Source: Actinomyces respiraculi
GTDB taxonomy: Bacteria > Actinomycetota > Actinomycetes > Actinomycetales > Actinomycetaceae
NCBI RefSeq assembly: GCF_014595995.2
Contig: NZ_CP063989.1
Location: 558,001-622,000 of the forward strand
Direction of reading: 5' to 3'
DNA length: 64,000 nucleotides
In this document: one piece after another, positions 7,421 through 15,863 of the stretch
Layout of the letters: each line of letters begins with the position of its first letter
How positions within the stretch are numbered: the first letter of the stretch is position 1
Translations under genes and position numbers: made by a program
The notes under the pieces: model-generated
What the model was told of the DNA's origin: nothing
The model's input: only the letters and a program-made list of their open reading frames with translations
Database searches by the model: none

Positions 7421-8530
7421 TCAGCGCCGGTGCCAGTCGCGCACGGCCTGCTCAGCGATCTGCGCGTATTGCTGGGCACGCACCGGCCAGGTCCACGGGG
7501 TGATGAGCTCCGGCGGGGCGGCCGGGGCGGGGTGCTCCAGCACCGTGCGCAGCGAGCGCACGAGGCTTTCGGTGCTCCGCTCATCGCACACGGTGACAGG
7601 GGCACCCTGCTCCCTGAGCAACTGGGCTCCGGGGACGACGAAGGTGACGACGCGCCCCTGGACCGCGATCGACTCCAGTAGTGTCGTCTGGAAGCCCTCG
7701 GACAGCACCGTGGGGTTGACGAGGGTCGCGCCGCGCAACGCGGCCTGGACCTCGTGCTGGGGCACCCGGCCGCGAATCGCGACGACCTCGTCGAGCCTGA
7801 GCTGTGTGGCTCTCTCGCGTGCGAGCGCGAGCTCGGCCCCATCGCCCAGCACCTCGCCATCCACGGCGAGGCCGTCGGCACGCAACCGGGCCAGGGCCTC
7901 GAGGAAGGTGTCCCACCCCTTGCCCGCCACCATCCGGCCGACGAAGACGAGATGCCCCGGGCGGTCCGTTGTGGGCCCGGCAGGAGGCGGGGTGATGGCG
8001 TTGTAGAACACCTCGGCCTCGCGCGCCCCGAGCCTGGTCGCGAAGTCGGCAGCCTCGGGGGAGACTCCGAGGACCTTCTGAGCGTGTGAGAGGACGTAGC
8101 GTCCGGCCGTGAGGTCCACGATCCTCGAGCCCAGCGAGATGACGGGGGAGGGGCTTGCGACGAAACCACTGCCGTGCTCGGTGTGGATCACCGGCAGGTC
8201 GGCCCGGTGGGCGGCGAGCAGCCCGACGAGGCTCATGGGGAAGAAACGGGTGTGGGTGGACACGACGTCGATGCGCTGGCGGCGCAGATAGCGCGTGAGG
8301 GCGCGGGTGGCGCCGACGCTGGGGAAGCTGATGACATCGGCGACGGGCAGGTGGGAGCGTCCGGTGAGCACGCGCACGCCGTCGTCGTCGCGCGAGCCCG
8401 GCTCGGGGGCGATGGTGAGGACGTGGACCCGGTGACCCAGGTCGGTCAGGGAGCGGGCGAGGTTGGCGGCGTGCTGCTCGAGGCCGCCCATGCGCGGGGG
8501 GTAGTTGTTCGAGATGATCGCGATCCTCAT
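7421..8530 (-). CDS. Glycosyltransferase family 4
   Basis: A 369-residue GT-B enzyme. The ATG at 8530 is chosen because MRIAIISNNYPPRMGGLEQH is the typical GT4 start; the frame is open far upstream but only as antisense of the flippase. Visible parts: the glycine-rich PPRMGGLEQHAANL acceptor-side loop, HTEHGSGF, FVGRMVAGKGWDTFLEAL opening the second Rossmann domain, and EGFQTTLLE with the GT4 pair of glutamates seven residues apart. It probably adds a sugar to the repeat unit exported by the flippase encoded next to it on the same strand (26 bases upstream). Donor and acceptor are unknown. Confidence 0.88.
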   Translation of the reverse strand: MRIAIISNNYPPRMGGLEQHAANLARSLTDLGHRVHVLTIAPEPGSRDDDGVRVLTGRSHLPVADVISFPSVGATRALTRYLRRQRIDVVSTHTRFFPMSLVGLLAAHRADLPVIHTEHGSGFVASPSPVISLGSRIVDLTAGRYVLSHAQKVLGVSPEAADFATRLGAREAEVFYNAITPPPAGPTTDRPGHLVFVGRMVAGKGWDTFLEALARLRADGLAVDGEVLGDGAELALARERATQLRLDEVVAIRGRVPQHEVQAALRGATLVNPTVLSEGFQTTLLESIAVQGRVVTFVVPGAQLLREQGAPVTVCDERSTESLVRSLRTVLEHPAPAAPPELITPWTWPVRAQQYAQIAEQAVRDWHRR

Positions 8531-8556
8531 GGCGTGCTGCTCCTCCCGGTGGCTGC

Positions 8557-9834
8557 TCAGTGCTCGTGCGACGTCGTCGCCCGCGGGTCCCGGTCCCGGG
8601 CGGTAGCGTGCGAGACGACGATACCCGCAGCGAAGCACAGGGCGAGGACGGCCATGGACCCGGTGAAGGCCGTCGCGGCCCCCAGCAGCCCCAGCGGGGG
8701 CACGAGGATCCGGCACAGCACCCCAGCCGCGACCGCGCCGACGACGTAGCCGACGAGGACGAGCCTCTGAAGGCGCATGGTGCTCAGCGCGTAGTAGAGG
8801 ATGACCCCGCCCGCGTTGAGCGCGCCACCGGCGATGAGCACCATGAGCTCGAGCCGCAGCCCCGACACGTCCGTGGAGTACACGAGATCCAGGACGGGCG
8901 GGCCTGCGACGTAGGCGGCGGCCGCGACCACCAACGAGGCCAGGAACGTAGTCACCAGGCCTCGGCGGATCGCCGTGAGGAAACCCTCGTCGTCGCCCGC
9001 GGCCCAGCGGGTCGCCATGGGCGTCAGCAGCGGGCGGAACACCAGGAGGGACAGGAGGTTGATGGCCGACGCCGGCATGAAGATGACGGTGAAGTATCCC
9101 TGCGCCACCTCGGCGGCCTCGCCCATGGAGGTATCGATCGCCCAGCGCGGGGCGGTGAAGATGAACATGTTGAGGAAGGAAGCCAGGAACAGAGGCAGGC
9201 ACTCGGCGAGCAGCTGCAGGACTGCGCGGGCGTCCCACGACGGTCGCAGCGAGTACAGGGACCGGGCCGGTGGGACGTAGGCGAGCACCATGACCACCAG
9301 TGACGCGACCAGGGTCGTGACCGTGGAGACGAGCAGGTGGCCCGTGAGCACGACCATGAGGCAGAAGACGATCATCGTCGCCATGGTGCGCACGAAACAG
9401 GCGCGCCCACCCAGGTCGAGGCGTCCGGCCCGCTGGAACTCGCTGTAGAAGACGTCCTCGAAGGCGTCGAAGACGCGCACAGAGGCGATGAGGATCATGA
9501 GGATGGCGGCCGAGGCGCTGTTACCGGTGACGAGTGCGTGCACGACGATGGCGGCGATCATGAGCACGACGGTGACGATCCGGGCGGCCAGGTAGGTGCC
9601 GAAGGAGAAACGTCGGCGCACGTCGGTGACGTGGTACGTGCGCACCTCGTACATGCCCAGGGTCTGGAACAACTGGCCGTTGGCGATGGCCAGGGCGTAG
9701 ATCCCCACCGCCTGGATGTCGATGACGTGGCTGACGACCGCCGTCGTCAGGACGACGAAGACCGAGGCGGCCAGGGACGCGGCGGCATTCCACACGTAGT
9801 CCCGGCGCAGCTGGGAGCCCTCGCTCGAGGCCAC
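8557..9834 (-). CDS. Wzx-like polysaccharide flippase (MATE/PST superfamily)
   Basis: A 425-residue integral membrane protein with about twelve hydrophobic segments, starting at a GTG four bases after the upstream licD stop. The N-terminal DYVWNAAASLAASVFVVLTT followed by evenly spaced helices is typical of polysaccharide-unit flippases. It would move lipid-linked oligosaccharides across the membrane. It lies in a minus-strand run licCA-DMT-licD-licD-flippase-glycosyltransferase, so its cargo may be a phosphocholine-decorated repeat unit; that is inference from the order. No polymerase (Wzy) is recognised in the run. Confidence 0.82.
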   Translation of the reverse strand: MASSEGSQLRRDYVWNAAASLAASVFVVLTTAVVSHVIDIQAVGIYALAIANGQLFQTLGMYEVRTYHVTDVRRRFSFGTYLAARIVTVVLMIAAIVVHALVTGNSASAAILMILIASVRVFDAFEDVFYSEFQRAGRLDLGGRACFVRTMATMIVFCLMVVLTGHLLVSTVTTLVASLVVMVLAYVPPARSLYSLRPSWDARAVLQLLAECLPLFLASFLNMFIFTAPRWAIDTSMGEAAEVAQGYFTVIFMPASAINLLSLLVFRPLLTPMATRWAAGDDEGFLTAIRRGLVTTFLASLVVAAAAYVAGPPVLDLVYSTDVSGLRLELMVLIAGGALNAGGVILYYALSTMRLQRLVLVGYVVGAVAAGVLCRILVPPLGLLGAATAFTGSMAVLALCFAAGIVVSHATARDRDPRATTSHEH

Positions 9835-9838
9835 GCGC

Positions 9839-10705
9839 TCAGGCCCTGACGTCGTGCGGACCGAAGTCCACGTGGTGGGGCTGGTGGTTCTCCCGCTCCT
9901 CGACCGGGGGAAGGGTCATGTAGTCGCCGTACCCGCGGGTCAGGACCGCGTCGTAACGGCGGGGAATCTTCACCGTGATGTCCTCGAAGGGCCCGTCGAC
10001 GGCTGGGAAGAGCTCGTCGTAGCGCACCGACCAGCGTCGCGGGTCGCGGGTCGCGTAGTCACCCAGCAGGGGGGAGTCCTCGCCCTCGTGGCTGCGGGCG
10101 GCGCGCTCCCACCGGCTCTGGAGGGCTCGCGGGCTCACCCGGGCGGCCCGCAGCCCCCAGTGGACGGTGTGCATGACGGCGCCTGCCAGCTGACCCACGG
10201 GTGCGGGTAGGGACACCGACGGCCGCGGCGTCCCCCGCAGGAAGAGCAGGCGCCCCCACAGCCACGTGCGACGGTTCTGGCGGCGGTAGGCGCTCATCGC
10301 CGTGGGCATGACGTCCAGGGGGAAGACGTCGACGCCGATGGGCATGCGGAACGTGCGGTCCTTGGCGGCCTCGGAGATGAACTCGGTGCCCCTGAGTCCC
10401 AGCACGGCGAAGGGCGTGGGGTAGTCCGGGCTCGTACGAGGATCGAGCAGGACGAAGTCCTCGCCCAGGTGCTCGGGCGCCTCGCGCAGAAGACGCTCGT
10501 AGTCCGCGCGCGGCATGCACACGTCGGCGTCGTCGTCCCAGGGGATGAAGCCCTGGTGGCGCACCGCGCCGATGGCCGTGCCGCCGTAGACGACGTAGGA
10601 CAGCCCCAGCTGCTCGCACACCCGGTGCAGCTCCGCCAGCACGACGGTCGTGGCGCGCTGCACGGCGCGTAGAAGAGCGGGGTCCTTGTAGGGGGTGAAG
10701 GCCAT
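9839..10705 (-). CDS. licD: LicD-family phosphocholine (phosphoryl) transferase, copy 2
   Basis: A 288-residue protein with the LicD signature: CEQLGLSYVVYGGTAIGAVR then HQGFIPWDDDADVCMPR around residues 32-68, the Asp-rich metal site of this nucleotidyltransferase-fold family. LicD enzymes transfer phosphocholine from CDP-choline to a sugar of teichoic acid or other glycan. The ATG at 10705 follows GCAGGAAC. It is clearly related to the next licD (10721-11593), with the same motif block and a similar C-terminus (YGDYMTLPP versus YGSYMELPP), so they probably arose by duplication and may decorate two positions, as the two LicD proteins of pneumococcus do. Substrate is inferred from neighbours. 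Confidence 0.88.
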   Translation of the reverse strand: MAFTPYKDPALLRAVQRATTVVLAELHRVCEQLGLSYVVYGGTAIGAVRHQGFIPWDDDADVCMPRADYERLLREAPEHLGEDFVLLDPRTSPDYPTPFAVLGLRGTEFISEAAKDRTFRMPIGVDVFPLDVMPTAMSAYRRQNRRTWLWGRLLFLRGTPRPSVSLPAPVGQLAGAVMHTVHWGLRAARVSPRALQSRWERAARSHEGEDSPLLGDYATRDPRRWSVRYDELFPAVDGPFEDITVKIPRRYDAVLTRGYGDYMTLPPVEERENHQPHHVDFGPHDVRA

Positions 10706-10720
10706 GGCAAGTTCCTGCGG

Positions 10721-11593
10721 TCAGGGGAGCGTGGTCTCGTAGGGGCCGAAGTCCACGAGGAAGGGCTTGTGGTTGCGGCGCTTGTCCGGCGGCGGCAGCT
10801 CCATGTAGCTGCCGTAGCCGCGCGTGAGCAGCACGTCGTACTCGCGCGGCAGCATGACCGTGATGTCCTCGAAGGGGACGTCGCGGGTGGGGAAGAGCTC
10901 GCTGCGGGTGACCACCCAGTTGTGGGGGTCGCGCATGGTGAAGTCGGCCATCCGCTCCGCCCGGGGGTCCTCGTAGCGGCGCACGGTGCGCTCCCAGCGG
11001 GATTGGAGGAAGCGCGGCGTGACGTGGGCCAGGCGCATCGCCCAGTGGGCGGCCGTCGTCGCCGTGTAGATCGCCGCGCGGGCGACCCCGTCGATCCCCA
11101 CGAGGTAGGGGCGGGGGGTGCCCTGGAGGAACAGGAGACGGCCCCACAGCCACGAGCGGCGGCTCATCGAGCGGAAGGCGGCCTCGTCGTCGGGGATCGC
11201 ATCGACGGGCAGGATGTCGAGGAACATCGGCATCCGGTAGCGCGAGCCCTTGGCGAACTCCGGCACGAGGAGCGTGCCCTTGAGAACCATCTTGGTAAAC
11301 ATGAAGGGGAAGTGCGCCACCGTGCGGGTGTTGTGCAGGTCGTACTCCTCGCCCAGCAGCGCCGGTGCCTCGAGCAGGAAGCGCTCGTAGTCGGTGCGCG
11401 TCAGAAGGACGTCGGCGTCGTCGTCCCAGGGGATGAAGCCCTGGTGGCGCACCGCGCCGATGGCCGTGCCGCCGTAGACGGCGTACTCGATGCCCAGCTC
11501 GCGGCACACCCGGTCGAACTCGGCCAGGATGCGGGTGAGCAGGACGTGTATCCGGTCGAGCATCTGCTGGTCGGCAGTGGCGTCAGGCGTCAT
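10721..11593 (-). CDS. licD: LicD-family phosphocholine (phosphoryl) transferase, copy 1
   Basis: A 290-residue protein with CRELGIEYAVYGGTAIGAVR and HQGFIPWDDDADVLLTR, identical in most core positions to its downstream neighbour. The family uses these acidic residues to bind the metal and the CDP-alcohol donor. No signal peptide or membrane helix, so it acts in the cytoplasm on a lipid-linked precursor. It sits 15 bases upstream of the second licD and 57 bases downstream of the LicB-like permease; licCA, encoded first, would make its donor CDP-choline. The LicD fold is also used with other CDP-alcohols (ribitol, glycerol), so choline specificity is inferred from the LicA-like kinase. Confidence 0.9.
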   Translation of the reverse strand: MTPDATADQQMLDRIHVLLTRILAEFDRVCRELGIEYAVYGGTAIGAVRHQGFIPWDDDADVLLTRTDYERFLLEAPALLGEEYDLHNTRTVAHFPFMFTKMVLKGTLLVPEFAKGSRYRMPMFLDILPVDAIPDDEAAFRSMSRRSWLWGRLLFLQGTPRPYLVGIDGVARAAIYTATTAAHWAMRLAHVTPRFLQSRWERTVRRYEDPRAERMADFTMRDPHNWVVTRSELFPTRDVPFEDITVMLPREYDVLLTRGYGSYMELPPPDKRRNHKPFLVDFGPYETTLP

Positions 11594-11650
11594 TCGTCGT
11601 TCCCCTCGGCAGGCGGCTGCGCCGGCCTCGCCGACGCAGCCGCCATCGTC

Positions 11651-12634
11651 TCACAGCGCGTCGGCGGTTCCGACCGAGGTTGGCTGCGCCCCCGCCCCGT
11701 CGGGCGGCGTGCGGCGCAGCAGTACGAGGTCGCTCCAGTCGGCGGTCGCCGCCAGGATGGTGCCGACCAGGACGACGAGGCAGCCCACGACCTGCAGGGG
11801 GGTGGGGACCGTGCCCTGCAGGACGAGGGCGAAGAGCACCGCCCAGGCCGAGTAGGAGATGTTGAGGGCCATGCCGCGCGAGGCGCCGATCGTGCTGATC
11901 GCCTTGTAGTAGAAGAGGTAGGAGGCGGTGCCCGCCAGGGCGGCCAGTACCACGAGCCCGGTGGCGGGCGTCAGCACCGCCCTCCCGGTGAAGCCGAGGA
12001 CGCCGGCGAGCGGGGCCACGACGAGCAGGTAGGCGGTGGCGGAGGTGGTCTGCCGGATGTGCAGGGCGGTCTCGTTGTCGACCGTGTCCTCGCGCATGCC
12101 CCAGGCGAGGATGACGGCCTCCGAGCCCCAGCCGATGACGCAGGCCAGGGCCGCGAGCACGCCGACCACCGCGGAGCCGCCCTCAACGGCGCCGGTCGTC
12201 CCCCAGCCGATCATGATGATGGCCCCCAGAGCCCCGAGCAGGGCGAGGACCTGGCGTGGGCGCATCCGCTCACCCAGCAGCACGAAGGCCAGGAGCGTGC
12301 CGACGGCCGGGTAGAAGGTGGAGATGATCGCCGTGTAGCCCGGGCCGATGTTGTTGATGGCGATGAGGTAGCCGGTCATCCCCACGGGACCGCCCAGCAG
12401 TGCGGCTCCCATGACGGCGCGGCCCGAGCGGGTGCGCAGCGCGGCGAGCGTGTCACCCAGGCGGCCACGGATGCCCATGTAGATGAGCAGGACGAGGGCA
12501 CATGCGAGGTCGTGCAGGAGGGCGGAGGCGAGCGGAGCCTCGGAGGCGCCCAGGTAGGGCGCCAGGAGGACGGCGATGCCCAGGATGACGGTGTCAAGGC
12601 CCCACAGGGCCCCGGAGAAGATGCCGTAGCGCAT
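11651..12634 (-). CDS. DMT/EamA-family permease, LicB-like (choline uptake)
   Basis: A 327-residue membrane protein with about ten hydrophobic segments arranged as two EamA repeats. It starts MRYGIFSGALWGLDTVILG, six bases after the stop of the licCA-type gene, so the two are surely co-transcribed. LicB choline permeases of Haemophilus and pneumococcus belong to this superfamily and lie beside licA and licC. The placement makes a choline (or precursor) importer likely; sequence alone only shows a drug/metabolite-type transporter. The C-terminal tail is soluble and lacks features. Confidence 0.8.
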   Translation of the reverse strand: MRYGIFSGALWGLDTVILGIAVLLAPYLGASEAPLASALLHDLACALVLLIYMGIRGRLGDTLAALRTRSGRAVMGAALLGGPVGMTGYLIAINNIGPGYTAIISTFYPAVGTLLAFVLLGERMRPRQVLALLGALGAIIMIGWGTTGAVEGGSAVVGVLAALACVIGWGSEAVILAWGMREDTVDNETALHIRQTTSATAYLLVVAPLAGVLGFTGRAVLTPATGLVVLAALAGTASYLFYYKAISTIGASRGMALNISYSAWAVLFALVLQGTVPTPLQVVGCLVVLVGTILAATADWSDLVLLRRTPPDGAGAQPTSVGTADAL

Positions 12635-12640
12635 GGGGGT

Positions 12641-14425
12641 TCAGTCCTCGTTCTCGTACTGTGCAAGCAGGGTGTCGATGTCGTCGACGGCGTAGCGGTA
12701 GTAGGTGAGAAGCCACTCGCCGACGTCGTCGCCCTCGGCCTCCTTGAGCAGGGCCCACACGTACCAGCACCAGCCGGCGAGGACGACGTAAGCCCAGAAG
12801 TGGCGGCGCTCGACGGCGGTCGGCACGCGCTTGAAGTAGTACTCCAGCGCCTGCTCGGCGAGCGCCTCGTCCATTTCGGCGGTGCACACGACCATCGTGC
12901 CGAAGTCGGCGGCGACGTCGGACATGCCGGCGTACTCCCAGTCGATGAGGTCGATGTGTCCGTCCTGGGCGACGAGGAAGTTCGGGGGGAAGAAGTCGTT
13001 GTGGCTGGGGACCCGGGGGAAGCCGTCGGCGTCGGCGTGTGCCTTCAGACGCAGGACCTTCTCGCGCAGCTCGTGGTATCCGGGCACTTCGATCGGGCCG
13101 TGGTCGGAGAGCAGGGCCTCGTAGCGCAGCCCCTCCTCGACGAAGTCGAAGGACCGGGTCATCTCGGCCCCGGCGTCGTGCAGGTGACGGCTCAGGCGCA
13201 TCGCCTTGCGCAGCTCGTCGGGGATCGTGACGTCAAGGTTGCGCGAGCCCGGCACGAAGCGGGAGATCTTCCACCCCTTGTCGACGTCGCCGTCGACGAA
13301 CGTGCGGTCCACGCCCGCGTCACGGGCCAGGGTCAGTGCCTCGAACTCGGCGTGGCGGTCCACCATCTTCTCCGTGCCTGCGCCCGGGTGGCGGTAGACG
13401 TACTCGTCGTCGCCGACGCTGAAGTGGCAGGACAGGTTGGTGATGCCCTGCTTGAGCGGGTAGAAGTCGCTGACGTCGTTCGGGTCGCAGCCGAGGGTCA
13501 GGGCGATGTGCGTGAAGACCTCCGAGTCGAGGTTCTCCATGAAGCCGGGGTCGAAGGCGCGCAGCTCGTCGAGGGAGTCGAACTCGTTGATGACGCCCTC
13601 GGGGTAGGGGCGCACCACCATGTCGAGCTCCTTGACGTGGTCGAGGTAGATCGACTCCCACAGCAGCGGGATGGTCTCGGGACGGTGATAGACCTTTTCG
13701 AGCACCTGGTTGAAGCGGGTGGAGAAGGCGCGGTCGAAGTAGACGTGGCCGAGCATGACCAAGGTGTCGGCGCCGCCGACGGTGGCACCGGTGATGCGGC
13801 CTGCGGGGCCGGTCTGGATGCACCACTCCTCGGTGGGGCCGGCGATGTACTGGGCCGAGTAGTAGGCCTGGTACACGTAGGGCTCAAAGGGGTTGGTGGT
13901 GAAGTAGTCGTCCGAGGAGCACACGTAGGTGTTGGCGAGCCGGTCGCGCACGAGCCACAGGGAGCCGTTGTTGTTACGCGAGGCGTACTCGCGGTTGACG
14001 ACGATGTCCACCCCGTACTTCTCGATGAGGTAGAAGAAGTACTCCTTCTTGTATCCGACGACGACGGTGACGTCGGTGATACCCGCGGCGTGCAGCTGCT
14101 CGATCTGGCGTTCGATGAGGACCTCGCCGCGCACGCGCAGGGTCCCCTTGGGGCGCTCGTAGGAGATCGGGGCGAAGCGGCTGGACAGGCCGGCGGCCAT
14201 GATGACCGCGTTGTCGACCTTGTAGGGGGTCAGGGCCTCCAGGCCGGCGGGGGTCAGGGAGCGGTCGGCGATCAGTCCCGTGGTCTCGATCCTGCGCACG
14301 TGGGTGTTGACCGTACCCAGGGACAGGCCGGTGGCCTGAGCGAGATCGCGCTGGGTCAGCGGTCCGGTCGCGGCGCGCATCGCGTTGAGGATGTGGAACT
14401 GGGGCTCGGTGAGGGGGGCTGCCAT
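12641..14425 (-). CDS. licCA: Three-module winged-helix / LicC-type cytidylyltransferase / LicA-type choline kinase
   Basis: A 594-residue fusion. Residues 1-68 are a MarR-like winged helix (LTEPQFHILNAMRAA, then TQRDLAQATGLSLGTVNTHV as recognition helix). Residues about 71-300 are a nucleotidyltransferase: AVIMAAGLSSRFAPIS with the glycine loop, RPKGTL, and a CSSDDYF metal site, matching LicC-type CTP:phosphocholine cytidylyltransferases. Residues about 320-594 are a LicA/choline-kinase fold with the catalytic SHNDFFPPNF at about 474 and the metal-binding LIDWEYAG at about 493. One protein would thus phosphorylate choline and activate it to CDP-choline, feeding the two LicD enzymes. The ATG at 14425 is preferred: it has GGAG eight bases upstream and begins the helix domain; the frame runs on to 14518 without any domain. 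The regulatory module may sense pathway state or repress its own operon. Confidence 0.88.
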   Translation of the reverse strand: MAAPLTEPQFHILNAMRAATGPLTQRDLAQATGLSLGTVNTHVRRIETTGLIADRSLTPAGLEALTPYKVDNAVIMAAGLSSRFAPISYERPKGTLRVRGEVLIERQIEQLHAAGITDVTVVVGYKKEYFFYLIEKYGVDIVVNREYASRNNNGSLWLVRDRLANTYVCSSDDYFTTNPFEPYVYQAYYSAQYIAGPTEEWCIQTGPAGRITGATVGGADTLVMLGHVYFDRAFSTRFNQVLEKVYHRPETIPLLWESIYLDHVKELDMVVRPYPEGVINEFDSLDELRAFDPGFMENLDSEVFTHIALTLGCDPNDVSDFYPLKQGITNLSCHFSVGDDEYVYRHPGAGTEKMVDRHAEFEALTLARDAGVDRTFVDGDVDKGWKISRFVPGSRNLDVTIPDELRKAMRLSRHLHDAGAEMTRSFDFVEEGLRYEALLSDHGPIEVPGYHELREKVLRLKAHADADGFPRVPSHNDFFPPNFLVAQDGHIDLIDWEYAGMSDVAADFGTMVVCTAEMDEALAEQALEYYFKRVPTAVERRHFWAYVVLAGWCWYVWALLKEAEGDDVGEWLLTYYRYAVDDIDTLLAQYENED

Positions 14426-14546
14426 GCGGACTCCGTTCGGGTGGGCAGAACCACGTAGTGTTCGAAAACAGCCTGAGGTTACACCAAGTTGAACACGCGG
14501 TGCCCTCACGTGTCGCACCGCACAACGACGGCGGGGCGCGCGAGCG
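14426..14546 (-). promoter_or_regulatory. Upstream region of the lic operon with an inverted repeat
   Basis: The 121-base gap before licCA is locally AT-rich around 14459-14496. GTGTTC (14458-14463) and GAACAC (14491-14496) form an inverted repeat 39 bases from end to end, a candidate operator for the winged-helix module of LicCA. Promoter hexamers are not clear. Inference only. Confidence 0.3.
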
Positions 14547-15839
14547 CTACGCCAGCATGCCCAGGGGGATGACGGCCACCCCGTCCGGGCGCCGGTAGGC
14601 GCCGGGGCCCGGCGTGATCACCACCCGATCGACGAGGCGGTCGCCGAGTTCCTCCTTGAGCCAGTTCAGGTGGCGGACATCGCGGTCGTCGACCGTGTGT
14701 GCGAGCTTCACCTCGCAGGCGATGACCTGACCGTCGTAGCGCTCCACGATGAGGTCGACCTCGTGCTCGCCGCCGCGCGTGCGCAGGTGGAACACCTGCG
14801 CCTCACAGGACGGGGCCGCGGCGCGAAGGCTCAACGTGGCGAGAGACTCGAAGAGCCGACCGAACACCTCTGCGGTCCCCGCCCTGCCGCTGAGGAGGAC
14901 GTCCTCGCTCGCTCCGACCAGGTACGCCGCTAGACCGGGATCGCACAGCTGGTGCTTGTCGCCCTTCGTGAGCCTGGTGAGGGGTGTGAAGGCCGGGAGC
15001 CACGCTGGGACGGGGTCGAGGACCCACAGCGCGGAGAGCAGCTCGCGGTAGGCGTTGGTCGTGGAGCGGCTCGGCTTGTCCGTCTGTGAGGGGGTCGCGG
15101 CGTCAAGGATCGTCGAGTAGGTCGCCGTTGTCGACGAGGCGGCGGCGTAGGCGCGCATCCACGACCTCATGGCCGCGGGATGGCGCACGGTCGTCCCCAG
15201 CTCGGGTATGTCGTGGTCGATGATCCGCATGACGTACCCCTCGAGGGCGGTGCGCCGCCACCGCGGCGCCAGCGAGGTGATCGCCGGAAAACCGCTTGCG
15301 CAGATGTGTCGGGCGTAGTCGGCGGCGCTCAGCGAGCAGGTGCCGGAGATCGTGGCGGTTCCGGTGAAGAGGTCCGCGAGGCTGATCGACGGCGAGGTGT
15401 CGGCGCGCTCGGCCAGGCTGAGCGGGCGCATGCGCAAGGAGATGATCCTGCCCGCGCCCGAGTGGGTGTCTGAGGACGTCGTCGGACTGGCGCTGCCCGT
15501 GAGGACGAACCGGGTGGGGGTGTGCTCGTCAACGAGGCGGCGTACGGCGTCCCATACCGGTGGGTACTTCTGCCACTCGTCGACGCACAGGCGTGAGGCG
15601 CTGAGCAGCTGGGATCGCGTGTCCATGGCGACGATGTCGTGCGTGTCGGGGGCGTCGAGGCGCAGGACGCGGTCGACGTGACGTGAGGCCGTCTCCGTCT
15701 TGCCGACCCCTTTCGCGCCGTCGATCGCCGCCGCGGGCAGGTGAGTGAGGATCTCCTTGAGCTCGATGTCGACGTAGCGCGTGAGGTAGCCGCTCGACTT
15801 GTCCGCTGGCTTACGGCTGGACGGGGGGTCTGTCAGCAC
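14547..15839 (-). CDS. AAA ATPase with C-terminal DUF4143 (ATP-binding protein)
   Basis: A 430-residue protein from the GTG at 15839. The N-terminal ATPase has a Walker A loop AAIDGAKGVGKTETA, a Walker B-like RLCVDEWQ and FVLTGSAS (sensor-like). The C-terminal DUF4143 part ends in GGEHEVDLIVERYDGQVIAC then EVKLA, a pattern like the PD-(D/E)xK nuclease core (E-x-D ... E-x-K). Function of this widespread family is unknown; members are often isolated accessory genes. An ATG at 15902 would add 21 residues, but that stretch is a 23-bp tandem repeat whose period is not a multiple of three, so it is probably non-coding; the GTG has GAGAGG nine bases upstream. It is flanked by lic and rml genes but seems unrelated to them. 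Confidence 0.85.
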   Translation of the reverse strand: MLTDPPSSRKPADKSSGYLTRYVDIELKEILTHLPAAAIDGAKGVGKTETASRHVDRVLRLDAPDTHDIVAMDTRSQLLSASRLCVDEWQKYPPVWDAVRRLVDEHTPTRFVLTGSASPTTSSDTHSGAGRIISLRMRPLSLAERADTSPSISLADLFTGTATISGTCSLSAADYARHICASGFPAITSLAPRWRRTALEGYVMRIIDHDIPELGTTVRHPAAMRSWMRAYAAASSTTATYSTILDAATPSQTDKPSRSTTNAYRELLSALWVLDPVPAWLPAFTPLTRLTKGDKHQLCDPGLAAYLVGASEDVLLSGRAGTAEVFGRLFESLATLSLRAAAPSCEAQVFHLRTRGGEHEVDLIVERYDGQVIACEVKLAHTVDDRDVRHLNWLKEELGDRLVDRVVITPGPGAYRRPDGVAVIPLGMLA

Positions 15840-15863
15840 GGATGTTCGCCTCTCGCTCGCGAC

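Noticed and set aside
10769..14458. A 1229-codon open frame on the plus strand
   Set aside because: It is antisense to the licD pair, the permease and licCA, whose protein motifs are unmistakable. Its translation is low-complexity Gly/Ala/Val/Asp/Arg, typical of the opposite strand of high-GC genes.
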